This document shows, in pieces, positions 8,748 through 17,706 of a stretch of 64,000 nt of DNA. The position numbers and the translations under genes are program-made. Source of the stretch: Methylomonas sp. ZR1 (GTDB lineage: Bacteria > Pseudomonadota > Gammaproteobacteria > Methylococcales > Methylomonadaceae); the NCBI RefSeq assembly GCF_013141865.1, contig NZ_RCST01000001.1, forward strand, positions 3,348,001 to 3,412,000, given 5' to 3'. Every line of letters begins with the position of its first letter. Position 1 is the first letter of the stretch. Under the pieces are notes generated by a model. The model ran no database searches. It was not told where the DNA came from and saw only the letters and a program-made list of their open reading frames with translations.

Positions 8748-10145
8748 TTACAATTTGCTGATCCAGTTACTTAGAAAAGAACCGGTTGATTTAAATTTAC
8801 CTACATTGACGTCCATGGCTGTGAATTGTTTTTGCAAAGTCTTTTGCAAATTATCCAGCCTAACCTGCACGTCGGCTTTACGGCTATCCAAGGCTGACAA
8901 TTGTTTTTTCAGCGATGTTTGCTGACTATCCAACGGCCCACCCGATTGCAATACGTTATCCAATTTTGAATAAAGCCGGGTCGCCACGCCATCAGACGAC
9001 GAAAACACGTCACTTACAGATTGTAAACTGGCACTCAATGCGGTGTTAAGCTGCGTGCTATCCAATGACATCACGCCATCTTTATCTATTTTTATGCCGA
9101 TCATGGCTAGCGAGTTATAGCTGCCCGTTGCTGAAGAAACCGGATTTGCCGAATCCTGCCTGACTTGAGAAGTCACGTAACGCAGGGTAGCATCGCCGAT
9201 TAACGCACCATTTCCGGAACTACTACCGCCAGTACCTCCACCGTATTTGCCCAAATCTTTGGAAGTGGTATGTAACTTGTTGTACGCAGTGACGAAACTT
9301 GTCAGCGTTTTATTGACAGCCTCATTGTCCAAACTAACATCGACGTTTACTTTGGTACCCACTTGAGCAGATTTCAAATCTAAGGTCAGACCTTGGATGA
9401 CATCGGTTATGGAATTGGTGCTTCGTGTCGCGGTTTGACCATCGACTTTGATAATAGCGTCGGTAGCCGTTGTCTGAGCGCTCAAGTTAGAAGAAAAAAT
9501 TTGTGACAACCCTGACGTATCGGCGTTGTTACCATCGTCATCGGTACCCGTCACAGTAAATGCGTTGGCGAGTCCTGAATTTTTGGCTGTGAGGACTAAC
9601 TTGGAAATCGTGCCGGTGCCGGTCGAGTTGTCGACGTTAACGATACTTGCGGTAACGGAGGTATTGCCGGAAGCGTTGTTGATAGCGTCCCTGATTCCCA
9701 GCAACGTGTTATTGCCCGAAGCAACCGTCACATTGAACGAAGCTCCGGCGGTGGTTGCGATAGTCAAAGATCCAGTTCCAACGGTGGCAGCCGAGTTGGC
9801 AAACTCCCCCGAAATAGATTTTTGCGCCTTCGCCAACTGGGTAACTTCGACGGCATAAGACCCGGCCACGGATCCTGCACCCGCCGCGACTTTTAGGATA
9901 GATTCGTCGGCAGACGCGGCTTTATGCGTTTTAAACAGATTCCCATCTTTAAGTTTGCTTACGACCGTCTGGAAATCGGACAACGCGCTTTTCAAGGTCC
10001 CCAACCCACTCAAGCGCGTATTCGTTGTGTCTTGTTGCCGCTGTATCGCATTCAGTGCCGGCTGACCTTCAGCTGTCACCAATTGCGACACGAGGGTGCC
10101 AATATCGATACCGCTACCAATACCCGTCGACGAAACTATGCTCAT
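8748..10145 (-). CDS. fliD: flagellar filament cap protein FliD
   Basis: Forms the pentameric cap under which flagellin polymerises. The 465-residue protein carries the FliD N-terminal signature (SSTGIGSGIDIGTLVSQLV), a serine/threonine-rich central region, and the C-terminal FliD domain ending in a coiled coil (LKKQLSALDSRKADVQVRLD) and FTAMDVNVGKFKSTGSFL. Size is typical. It lies between flaG and fliS in the filament operon. Confidence 0.96.
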   Translation of the reverse strand: MSIVSSTGIGSGIDIGTLVSQLVTAEGQPALNAIQRQQDTTNTRLSGLGTLKSALSDFQTVVSKLKDGNLFKTHKAASADESILKVAAGAGSVAGSYAVEVTQLAKAQKSISGEFANSAATVGTGSLTIATTAGASFNVTVASGNNTLLGIRDAINNASGNTSVTASIVNVDNSTGTGTISKLVLTAKNSGLANAFTVTGTDDDGNNADTSGLSQIFSSNLSAQTTATDAIIKVDGQTATRSTNSITDVIQGLTLDLKSAQVGTKVNVDVSLDNEAVNKTLTSFVTAYNKLHTTSKDLGKYGGGTGGSSSGNGALIGDATLRYVTSQVRQDSANPVSSATGSYNSLAMIGIKIDKDGVMSLDSTQLNTALSASLQSVSDVFSSSDGVATRLYSKLDNVLQSGGPLDSQQTSLKKQLSALDSRKADVQVRLDNLQKTLQKQFTAMDVNVGKFKSTGSFLSNWISKL

Positions 10146-10171
10146 GACACTCTCCTCATCCGACTAACTTA

Positions 10172-10618
10172 CTAAGCACGATCCTGAATCATAGAGCCTT
10201 GTTGGCCATCTAACTCCTGCATTCTTCTGATAAACGCCAGCATTTCTTCGGACGGAATTTGCCGTACGACATCACCCGTTTCACTATCAACGACTTTCAC
10301 CACTAATTCCTTGGTTGAATCATCTACTTTGAATTGGAGATTACGGTTAACCGATTGGAGCAACGAATTTCCTTTATCCGCCGCTTTTTTTACCGAATCG
10401 AAAGAAGGCTTAACTTCATTCTGTTTGTCCTGATCTTGGTTCGAAACTGAAGAGGATACAGTCGAGTCATTTTGCAACGCGGAAACACCAGGGTTACGCT
10501 TGTCAGCATCGACCCTGGCTCCCGCAAATGATTTTTCATCCGTTTGCTTATCAGCTTTAGCAACAGTCACGGGAGATAGCTTTAACACATTTGAAATCTC
10601 ACTGTTCATGACATTCAC
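10172..10618 (-). CDS. flaG: FlaG family flagellar protein
   Basis: FlaG proteins influence filament length; the mechanism is unclear. The 148-residue product has a disordered, charged first half and the conserved C-terminal FlaG domain: LQFKVDDSTKELVVKVVD and VVRQIPSEEMLAFIRRMQEL. It lies between a flagellin and fliD, the usual FlaG position. A strong hairpin separates it from the upstream flagellin, so it may be expressed by partial read-through. Confidence 0.9.
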   Translation of the reverse strand: MNVMNSEISNVLKLSPVTVAKADKQTDEKSFAGARVDADKRNPGVSALQNDSTVSSSVSNQDQDKQNEVKPSFDSVKKAADKGNSLLQSVNRNLQFKVDDSTKELVVKVVDSETGDVVRQIPSEEMLAFIRRMQELDGQQGSMIQDRA

Positions 10619-10631
10619 CTTATGCTTTTCG

Positions 10632-10664
10632 TATTAAACGGGAGGTTACGGTCCGCAACCCCCC
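10632..10664 (-). terminator. hairpin after the upstream flagellin (terminator or attenuator)
   Basis: GGGAGGTTACGG at 10640-10651 faces CCGCAACCCCCC at 10653-10664. On the minus-strand RNA this forms a long stem allowing two G-U pairs, just after the flagellin stop, followed by a short GTTTAAT tract. The weak U run suggests partial termination, keeping flagellin mRNA more abundant than flaG-fliD-fliS-fliT mRNA. Confidence 0.6.
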
Positions 10665-10672
10665 AATCAAAA

Positions 10673-11524
10673 CTACCTTAGCAAACTCAACACGGATTGA
10701 CCGGACTGATTAGCCTGAGCCAGCATCGCTGTACCGGCTTGTTGCAATATTTGCGTTTTGCTCAAATTGGATGTCTCTGTGGCAAAATCGGCATCCAAGA
10801 TACGGGATCTAGCGGCGCTTTGGTTTTCTATCGAAGACTGCAGATTGGCTACAGTAGTAGTGAACCTGTTTTGAATAGCACCCAAAGTTGACCTGAAAGT
10901 ATCGATCTTTTTGATCGCACTATCAATAGCTGAAATTGCCGATCTCACTTTGGCGGAAGCCGCACCCGAGCCGATCGAATATCCCGCAGCGCCAAACAAG
11001 GCACTAAGACTGTTAACTTTTTCCAAGTTAGAAACAGTAACAGAGACTTGGTTGTCTGTCGTGGTATTGGCACCCACTTGGAAGTTAGCACCCGCCAATG
11101 AGCCGTTCAAGATTTTTTTACCGTTAAATTCGGTATTCTGAATAATCCTTTTAATCTCAAGGCCCAGTTGTTTAAATTCGGTTTGAAGTTTGTCCCGGTC
11201 GGAACCACTCACCGCAGCCCTGTTGGCCGCTTGAACCGCAAGGTCACGCATACGTTGCAATGTATCGGTAATAGCTCCCATCCCGGATTCAGCTGTTTGC
11301 GCCATCGAAATGCCGTCGTTGGCGTTTCTCACTGCTACGGTCATACCGCGAATTTGCGATGTCATTTTATCGCTGATGGCTAAACCTGCTGCGTCGTCTT
11401 TTGCAGAGTTAATCCGCAAACCCGAAGACAAACGCTCCATTGATGTCGCCAGTGAATCGTTGGTTTTATTTAAAAAACGTTGACTGTTCAACGAATTGAC
11501 GTTTGTGTTGATTACCATTGCCAT
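10673..11524 (-). CDS. flagellin (upstream copy)
   Basis: Major filament subunit candidate, 283 residues. N-terminus [17 protein letters not shown] and [21 protein letters not shown]-terminus [20 protein letters not shown] and MLAQANQ. The short central region (about 150-210, with [16 protein letters not shown]) is the likely exposed and glycosylated part. The frame is open from a TTG at 11539, but GGAGG lies eight bases before the ATG at 11524, so that start is chosen. A near-consensus sigma-28 promoter lies about 90 bases upstream. Likely first gene of a flagellin-flaG-fliD-fliS-fliT transcript. Confidence 0.96.
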   Translation of the reverse strand: MAMVINTNVNSLNSQRFLNKTNDSLATSMERLSSGLRINSAKDDAAGLAISDKMTSQIRGMTVAVRNANDGISMAQTAESGMGAITDTLQRMRDLAVQAANRAAVSGSDRDKLQTEFKQLGLEIKRIIQNTEFNGKKILNGSLAGANFQVGANTTTDNQVSVTVSNLEKVNSLSALFGAAGYSIGSGAASAKVRSAISAIDSAIKKIDTFRSTLGAIQNRFTTTVANLQSSIENQSAARSRILDADFATETSNLSKTQILQQAGTAMLAQANQSGQSVLSLLR

Positions 11525-11614
11525 GATGTTACCCTCCAAATTTCGAGAACGTTCAGCGCTTCGAAGATTTTGTGTTGTGTTGAATTAAAAAGATTTGTTT
11601 CAAACTCGAATGAT

Positions 11615-11641
11615 GTATCGGCCCGAATTTGGAGAACTTTA
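11615..11641 (-). promoter_or_regulatory. sigma-28 (FliA) flagellar promoter
   Basis: The minus strand reads TAAAGTTC (11641-11634), an 11-base spacer, then GCCGATAC (11622-11615). The enterobacterial sigma-28 consensus is TAAAGTTT-N11-GCCGATAA, so each box matches seven of eight with exact spacing. It points at the flagellin starting at 11524, leaving a leader of roughly 80 bases. Confidence 0.88.
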
Positions 11642-11651
11642 ACCCTCTCAT

Positions 11652-12704
11652 TCAGAAATACTTGGCGAATTCGCCCTGTGCCCTTAGAAAATCGGCTTCG
11701 CGTCCTATGTCCAACCAATAGTCATTGACCGGAAACATAGAGACTATCTCGCCTGCAGCCACTTGCTGGTTTAATAAGGTCGGCATATCCAGCTTTTTCT
11801 GGGCTGAGATGCTATTAATCAAACTGTGATCCAGCACATAAATTCCCGCGTTGGCCAAGCAGCTTTGCAAGGGTTTTTCTTCAATCCCCACCACTCTTTG
11901 CTGCTCCAATCTCACGACACCGTAAGGAATTTGATACTCGTATTGGCGTACGCACAAGGTAGCGATCGCTTGCTGTTCGTTGTGATAGGCCAACAATCTG
12001 GAAAAGTCGATCTGGGTCAGAATATCGCCATTCATCACAATCAACGGCACATCCGGCAAATTGTCCGGCATTAAACCGATTGCGCCGGCAGTCCCCATCG
12101 GTTCGGTCTCATCAATATAGTCGATCTTAATTCCCCAACGTCCGCCATCGCCAAAGTAGTCTTTGATTTGCTGCGCTCGGTAATGCACGGCTATATAAAA
12201 CTGTCGAAACCCTGACTTAACGAAATTCTCAATGATGGTTTCCAAAATCGGCTTGCCGCCGATTTCTAACAGCGGCTTGGGACATTCGTCCGTATAGGGC
12301 CGCAAACGAGTACCGAAGCCACCCGCCATCAAAAACACCGGATTGGGGAATGCCGGCTGCTTATACAGCGCCTGCAACGACTCCAGGCGCACCACCCGGC
12401 CTTGTTCATCGACAACCGGCAATTGGTAGAGATGATGCCCCTCCATCATGGCAATCAACTGGGTCTTACTGTCATTTAAAGCGGCAACTTTCGGCCGCTT
12501 ATTCATCACCTCGAAAACCGGATGTTCCAGGGATAAGCCGCGAATCAAGGCGCGACGAATATCACCATCCGTCACCACACCCAGCAATTTTTCTTGGTCG
12601 TCCACGACCAACGCAATCTGCAAGGCCGCGCGATCAATCACCTCAATGGTTGCTCGCAACGTCGCTTCCGGGCGAATCAATACCTGCTGCCAATGCTGTT
12701 TCAT
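11652..12704 (-). CDS. ptmE: CBS-domain sugar-1-phosphate guanylyltransferase, PtmE-like
   Basis: 350 residues: paired CBS domains at about 1-115 (LGVVTDGDIRRALI, LYQLPVVDE) followed by a nucleotidyltransferase with FLMAGGFGTRLRPYT (124-138) and KPLLEIGGKPILE. The same architecture occurs in Campylobacter PtmE, which makes GDP-glucosamine at the start of the legionaminic acid pathway. It is the last gene of the operon, 3 bases after the neuD-like gene. Specificity for GlcN-1-phosphate and GTP is inferred from the neighbours; other hexose-1-phosphates are possible. Confidence 0.8.
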   Translation of the reverse strand: MKQHWQQVLIRPEATLRATIEVIDRAALQIALVVDDQEKLLGVVTDGDIRRALIRGLSLEHPVFEVMNKRPKVAALNDSKTQLIAMMEGHHLYQLPVVDEQGRVVRLESLQALYKQPAFPNPVFLMAGGFGTRLRPYTDECPKPLLEIGGKPILETIIENFVKSGFRQFYIAVHYRAQQIKDYFGDGGRWGIKIDYIDETEPMGTAGAIGLMPDNLPDVPLIVMNGDILTQIDFSRLLAYHNEQQAIATLCVRQYEYQIPYGVVRLEQQRVVGIEEKPLQSCLANAGIYVLDHSLINSISAQKKLDMPTLLNQQVAAGEIVSMFPVNDYWLDIGREADFLRAQGEFAKYF

Positions 12705-12707
12705 TTA

Positions 12708-13355
12708 TCAATCCTGTTGCAAATTCTGTATGTGCGAACGCGGCGGATAGACGATCTGCTTGCAACCGACATCGCGCGTCACCACGCTGCCCGCGCCCAC
12801 CACGCTGCCGGAACCGATACGTAGGCCTTGAATGATGGTAGCGCCGGTGCCGATGTGCACCTTGTCGCCCAATTCCACCCCGCCACTCAGCACCGCACCG
12901 GGTGCAATATGCGCATCGCGACCAATACGGCAATCGTGCTCGACAATCGCTCCGCTATTAATTATGCAGTTTTCAGCAATTTGCGTGCCTGTCTGAATAA
13001 TGGCGCCCGCCATGACCTGCACGCCGTCGGCCAGTTGTACGTCGCTTGCTGTAAACGCGCGAGGGTCGACCACGGTTTTAAACCTGTAACCTTGCGCCAG
13101 AAAGCGCTGGTACAAGTTCGCGCGCAAGCCGCCATCGCGCGGCAGAGAACCAATGCCGTTGAGTAACGCGATACCATCCGCTGCATAAGCCCGTATTGCC
13201 GAGTCGTCGCCCAATACCCTGACTCCGAAGTGCTCGCTTCCGGGCAGTCGGTGAGGATCGGTGATGCCCAATATCTCAATCTCCAACCGCCGTAACATGT
13301 CGAGCAGCACCCGCGCATGTCCGCCGCTTCCCAGCAAAATGACCGGCGTACTCAT
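12708..13355 (-). CDS. NeuD/PglD-type sugar O- or N-acetyltransferase (LegH role)
   Basis: 215 residues with an N-terminal NeuD/PglD domain (ILLGSGGHARVLLDML, 6-21) and a C-terminal left-handed beta-helix of hexapeptide repeats (about 90-205), ending GAGSVVTRDV. Family members acetylate amino sugars or sialic acids with acetyl-CoA. In a legionaminic operon the missing step is N-acetylation at C4 of the 4-amino sugar made by LegC, so that role is proposed. Campylobacter LegH is not of this fold, so this would be an analogue closer to PglD. Overlaps the legI stop by 4 bases. Confidence 0.75.
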   Translation of the reverse strand: MSTPVILLGSGGHARVLLDMLRRLEIEILGITDPHRLPGSEHFGVRVLGDDSAIRAYAADGIALLNGIGSLPRDGGLRANLYQRFLAQGYRFKTVVDPRAFTASDVQLADGVQVMAGAIIQTGTQIAENCIINSGAIVEHDCRIGRDAHIAPGAVLSGGVELGDKVHIGTGATIIQGLRIGSGSVVGAGSVVTRDVGCKQIVYPPRSHIQNLQQD

Positions 13356-14419
13356 TCGATCAAGTCATCCACGTCATAATGACGACGACTGGTTTGGCCA
13401 AGCAATCGCCAATATTCCATCGGACTTAGACCTGTTCCCGGCCGCTTGGTCGTCAAATTTTCGGCACTAAATGTTTCACCTGCAGCAATCGGCTGCATTG
13501 CAACTAAACTCTTTCGAGCTATCGCGCGATTTTGTAGCTCCACGACTTGCGGCATTTTGTTTGGGCGGCCGAGCGCTTGTTCGATCGCGCGAATATCATG
13601 CACCATTTGCTTTAATTCAGCGGGCTCAAGTGACACTTGGTGATCAGGGCCTTTTTGATTTCGGTCCAAGGTGAAATGTTTTTCTATTAATACCGCGCCC
13701 CGCGCCACGGCGGCAATCGGCACGACCAGCCCTTCGGTGTGATCCGAATAACCGACCGGCAGGCAAAAAGCCTGCTGCAACACGTCCATCGCCCGCAAAT
13801 TTACATCCTTCATCGGTGTCGGATATTCGCTGGTGCAATGCAGCAAGGTGATTTTTTCATGTAAAACCGCTTGCCCCGCTTCCGAACTGTAGGCTTGTTG
13901 AAATGCCGCCAAAGACGGTTGCTTCCCACCCAACAAGCCAAACGCCAAAACCCCCAGCGCGGTTTCCACCTCACCTAGCGTAGCCATGCCGGTAGAGACA
14001 ATGATGTCCTTGCCGGTTTGGGCGTGGGCCAGCAAAAACGGACCATTGGTAATCTCACCCGACGGGATTTTCAGTTTGCATAGACCAAGCTCGTCCACCA
14101 AAAACGCCAAACTATCGAAATCAAATGCGGTCGACAAAAACTCAATACCTTGGCTTTGGCAATAATCACGCAACTGAAAATGAAATTCATATTTCAACTC
14201 CAGCTTGCGCAGCATATCCAACTGGCTCTCGGCCGCGCCTGTCGTGTGTTTTTGATATTCCGCCTTGCTCGCGGACTGGGTGACCAGTTTTTCGGCTTTA
14301 AAGGTCTGGAACTTCACGGCATCGGCACCCGCCGCCACAGCGGCATCGACCAGTTGCATCGCGGTTTGCAAGCTGCCGTTATGGTTAACCCCCGCCTCGG
14401 CAATGATGAACACACTCAT
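13352..14419 (-). CDS. legI: N,N'-diacetyllegionaminate synthase (NeuB family)
   Basis: Condenses a 2,4-diacetamido-trideoxy hexose with phosphoenolpyruvate to give the nine-carbon nonulosonic acid. The 355-residue protein has the NeuB barrel (AEAGVNHNGSLQTAMQL, GADAVKFQTFKAE, HCTSEYPTPMKDVNL, GYSDHTEG, EKHFTLDRNQKGPDH) and a C-terminal SAF domain from about 297 (RKSLVA, GETFSAENL). Both ends overlap neighbours by 4 bases. Neighbouring legB, legC and legG genes favour legionaminic over sialic acid. Confidence 0.88.
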   Translation of the reverse strand: MSVFIIAEAGVNHNGSLQTAMQLVDAAVAAGADAVKFQTFKAEKLVTQSASKAEYQKHTTGAAESQLDMLRKLELKYEFHFQLRDYCQSQGIEFLSTAFDFDSLAFLVDELGLCKLKIPSGEITNGPFLLAHAQTGKDIIVSTGMATLGEVETALGVLAFGLLGGKQPSLAAFQQAYSSEAGQAVLHEKITLLHCTSEYPTPMKDVNLRAMDVLQQAFCLPVGYSDHTEGLVVPIAAVARGAVLIEKHFTLDRNQKGPDHQVSLEPAELKQMVHDIRAIEQALGRPNKMPQVVELQNRAIARKSLVAMQPIAAGETFSAENLTTKRPGTGLSPMEYWRLLGQTSRRHYDVDDLIE

Positions 14420-15594
14420 TCAAGCACCTCTAAATCGAAAAAACGCTTCTTCAGCAGCCCATTCATCGACGTATGTTTCAGTAACTCTTTGATCTTCAAT
14501 GATGCACCGCCTCGCCCGTAGGGATTTTCAACCTGCGCCAAGGTATCAGTAAACGCCCCGGAAAATACCGTGTGCAAAGCAGCCCGGATCGCATCGGCCT
14601 GCGGCTGGCAATGCAATACGCTATCCGCACAAATCCGTCCCAGCTGGCGATCACCGATATTCACGGTGGCCACATGAAAAGCCGGCGCTTCTATGATACC
14701 GCTGGACGAATTGCCGACTACCGCATCGACCAACTTCAGGGTCGACAAATAACGCAGAGAACCCAGGGAAACATAGCTACTTACTCGGCGGGAATGGCGT
14801 CGTCGATACTCCTCTATCATGCTGGCGATAACCCGGCCATCGGCATCGGCATTGGCATGAGTAAATATGATATGCACATCGTCAAACTCATCCAAAGCCT
14901 GCAGCAGCTGGGCAAACTGCTCGGCCGCCGTCGCCGCTTCCAAAGTCACCGGGTGAAAGGTGACCAACAGGTTGCGTGTCCCAAACTTGAAATCCAGCGC
15001 TTGTTCCAGCTCAGCTTTGTCCAGCAATGGCAACTTATAAACGCTATCCAACCCCGGTGCGCCAACGTTGAACACCCGGTCCGGTTGTTCGCCGAGTTGA
15101 ATCACCCGCTGCCGATAAATTTCGGTTGACGTGAAATGCAGATGAGCCATCTTGCTGATAGCATGGCGAATCGCGTCGTCGACCACGCCTTCGGTGAGTT
15201 CGCCGCCATGAATATGGGCAATTGGGATGCGTAAATTCATCGCCGCTTGCGCCGCCGCGAATATCTCGAATCGATCGCCGAGCACCACAACGATATCCGG
15301 TTGTAAATCGTCTAAGGCATCGGCGAAACCGATCAAGCCCAAACCCATGGCCTTGCTGATGCCCACCGGCGTATCCGACGACAACAACATCTCCACCTTG
15401 CGGTTGATCGTGAAGCCGTCGGCGGCAATTTGCTGCCAAGTCAAACCGAACTCCGGCGACAAATGCATGCCGGTCACGACTAACTGTAATTCTAGGTCCG
15501 GGTCCGCTTGAATTTCCTTCAGTAACCAATACAGCAAACCGTACTCAGCGCGTGAGCCGGTGACAACACAGATTTTGCGCGGCGCGCCAGCCAT
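14416..15594 (-). CDS. legG: NeuC-type hydrolysing UDP/GDP-sugar 2-epimerase
   Basis: Releases the nucleotide while inverting C2, yielding the free diacetamido hexose used by LegI. The 392-residue protein shows the WecB/NeuC fold: CVVTGSRAEYGLLYWLL near the start, VVLGDRFEIFAAAQAA, HIHGGE, FTHANADADGR and GNSSSGIIEAP. The ATG at 15594 is preferred to the GTG one codon upstream; it joins the legC stop as TGATG. NeuC, LegG and PseG-like roles are separated here by context, since legB and legC are adjacent. Confidence 0.85.
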   Translation of the reverse strand: MAGAPRKICVVTGSRAEYGLLYWLLKEIQADPDLELQLVVTGMHLSPEFGLTWQQIAADGFTINRKVEMLLSSDTPVGISKAMGLGLIGFADALDDLQPDIVVVLGDRFEIFAAAQAAMNLRIPIAHIHGGELTEGVVDDAIRHAISKMAHLHFTSTEIYRQRVIQLGEQPDRVFNVGAPGLDSVYKLPLLDKAELEQALDFKFGTRNLLVTFHPVTLEAATAAEQFAQLLQALDEFDDVHIIFTHANADADGRVIASMIEEYRRRHSRRVSSYVSLGSLRYLSTLKLVDAVVGNSSSGIIEAPAFHVATVNIGDRQLGRICADSVLHCQPQADAIRAALHTVFSGAFTDTLAQVENPYGRGGASLKIKELLKHTSMNGLLKKRFFDLEVLE

Positions 15595-16733
15595 CACGAA
15601 ACCACACTGCTGGGCACATTGACCAGCCGCTCGGCCAGCCGGCGCGATTGCAGCAGATTATCGCGCTGGCAATGTTGGTACATCGGCAAATCAGACATCA
15701 GCTCCCACAGCGGCCGAGTCATCACCCCGCGAGCATTACTAAATTCCAGAAAGGCGTCGCGCTGCGTAATGTCATCAAGCAACAAGGCGTTGAGCCAGTA
15801 ATTGGCATCAGTTCCGGCAGGTTCTTCGACGAAGTGCGCGCCGCTGATTTGCGCCCAATCCAAATAGCGTCGTGCCAATCCACGTTTAAGTTCGACAAAT
15901 CTCGGCAATTGCTCGAGTTGCGCCAGCCCCAGGGCGGCATTCAAATTCGGCATCCGGTAGTTGTAACCGATTTGGTCGTGTTCGAATTTCCAGGCATGCG
16001 GTAATTTAGCCGTGGTCGTCAGGTGTTTGGCCCGACGCGCCAGTTCCTCGTTGTCGGTCAAAATCATGCCGCCGCCGCCCGTGGTGATGATCTTGTTACC
16101 GTTGAAGCTAAGCACCCCAAGTTTGCCGAAAGTGCCGCAATGCTGGCCATTGAGTCGGCTACCCAACGCTTCCGCGGCATCTTCCACCAACGGCATGCCG
16201 AAGTCGTCGCATACTCGAATCAACCCAGCCAGATTGCAAGGATGGCCGAAGGTATGCATCGGCAAACAGGCGGCGATGCGCTTGCCGCTGGTTTTGTTGT
16301 AAACGCCATCATCGCGGCGTTCGCCGAATCGATCCAAAAACTCCGCCAAGGCCAGCGGCGACAAACCCAGCGTTGCCGCATCAACGTCCACAAACACCGG
16401 CTCGGCACCGCAGTAATGAATCGCATTGCAGGTGGCGACAAAAGTCACCGCTTGAGTAATCACTTCTTCGCCGGGCTGAACGCCGGCCAGCAACAGGGCA
16501 ACGTGCAGCGCGGCGGTGCCGTTGACGGTGGCTATCGCATGCTTGGCACCGGTGTATTCGGCAATTTTGCTTTCGAATTCGGTGACATAGGGCCCGACGC
16601 TGGACACGAAGGTACTGTCGATCACATCCAACAGATACTGTTTTTCGTTACCGGCGAAGCGCGGTTCGTGCAAGGGGATGAATTGTTCGGTTTGATAGAT
16701 CTCCCGGACCAAGCGGATAAAGCTGTCAAACAT
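15594..16733 (-). CDS. legC: LegC-type PLP aminotransferase
   Basis: Installs the C4 amino group on the 4-keto-6-deoxy sugar made by LegB. The 379-residue DegT/DnrJ/EryC1 protein has VNGTAALHVAL, VEDAAEALGS and the PLP lysine K214 in SFNGNKIITTGGGG. The N-terminal LVREIYQTEQFIPLHEPRF is typical of the LegC branch. Its start overlaps the legB stop by 8 bases. Confidence 0.88.
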   Translation of the reverse strand: MFDSFIRLVREIYQTEQFIPLHEPRFAGNEKQYLLDVIDSTFVSSVGPYVTEFESKIAEYTGAKHAIATVNGTAALHVALLLAGVQPGEEVITQAVTFVATCNAIHYCGAEPVFVDVDAATLGLSPLALAEFLDRFGERRDDGVYNKTSGKRIAACLPMHTFGHPCNLAGLIRVCDDFGMPLVEDAAEALGSRLNGQHCGTFGKLGVLSFNGNKIITTGGGGMILTDNEELARRAKHLTTTAKLPHAWKFEHDQIGYNYRMPNLNAALGLAQLEQLPRFVELKRGLARRYLDWAQISGAHFVEEPAGTDANYWLNALLLDDITQRDAFLEFSNARGVMTRPLWELMSDLPMYQHCQRDNLLQSRRLAERLVNVPSSVVS

Positions 16734-17706
16734 TGTAAATATCCGCTTTGTATCGTTTCAGATTATCCGGCTTGGTAAACCAGGCCACGGTGCGTTGCAG
16801 ACCTTCCTCTAAAGTCACTTGCGGGGCAAAACCGGTCAGTTGTTTGATCTTGCTGTTGTCGCACCACAAGCGGTTCACTTCGGACTTCTCCGGCCGCAAC
16901 CTTTGCTCGTCCACCAAAAATTCGACATCGCTGGCCATGATGCTTTTGATCAGATTCAGCGTTTCGCCGACAGAAATTTCGAAATTGGAGCCGATATTCA
17001 CGGTCTCGCCGATGGCTTGCGCCGACTCGGCCAACGCGATAAAACCCCGGCAAGTGTCTTCTACATAATTAAAATCGCGCGTCGGCGCGACATCACCCAG
17101 TTGAATCTGTTTTTTACCGGCGGCAATTTGCGTAATGATGGTCGGAATCACCGCGCGCGCCGATTGCCGGGGACCATAGGTATTGAAGGGTCGTGCAATG
17201 GTGACAGGCATATTGAAGGCATTGAAAAAACTCATCGCCATCGCATCGGCGGCAATTTTCGACGCACTATACGGAGACTGCGGCTGCAGCGGGTGCTTTT
17301 CGTCAATAGGCACGTATTGCGCGGTGCCGTACACTTCACTGGTTGAGGTATGAATTAGGCGTTTAACGCCATTATCCCGAGCGGCCTGACAGATGTTCAG
17401 CGTGCCGCGAATGTTGGTCTCGACATAGCTGTCCGGCGCCTGATAGGAATACGGGATGGCAATTAATGCCGCCAAATGAAACACAACATCAATATCCCGA
17501 CAAGCAATCCGGCAAAACTGCGGATCACGGACATCGCCGCAGATCACCTCTATCTCATTTTTACAGGCCGCCTCCTCCAGCCAACCCCAACTATTAAAAG
17601 AGTTGTATTGGGTGAGTGCACGCACCTGAAAGCCGCGCGCCGCAAGCATTTCCACCAGATGCGAGCCGATAAAACCGTCGGCGCCGGTGACTAAAACCTT
17701 GTTCAT
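16726..17706 (-). CDS. legB: LegB-type NAD-dependent 4,6-dehydratase
   Basis: Extended short-chain dehydrogenase of 326 residues that converts a nucleotide-activated HexNAc to its 4-keto-6-deoxy form. Visible are the Rossmann motif VTGADGFIGSH (5-15), TSTSEVYG with catalytic threonine, YSASK, and RPFNTYGPRQSARAVIP. It lies between legC (8-base overlap) and legF (4-base overlap). The name follows the operon; FlaA1/PseB-type dehydratases are different in sequence. Confidence 0.88.
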   Translation of the reverse strand: MNKVLVTGADGFIGSHLVEMLAARGFQVRALTQYNSFNSWGWLEEAACKNEIEVICGDVRDPQFCRIACRDIDVVFHLAALIAIPYSYQAPDSYVETNIRGTLNICQAARDNGVKRLIHTSTSEVYGTAQYVPIDEKHPLQPQSPYSASKIAADAMAMSFFNAFNMPVTIARPFNTYGPRQSARAVIPTIITQIAAGKKQIQLGDVAPTRDFNYVEDTCRGFIALAESAQAIGETVNIGSNFEISVGETLNLIKSIMASDVEFLVDEQRLRPEKSEVNRLWCDNSKIKQLTGFAPQVTLEEGLQRTVAWFTKPDNLKRYKADIYNV

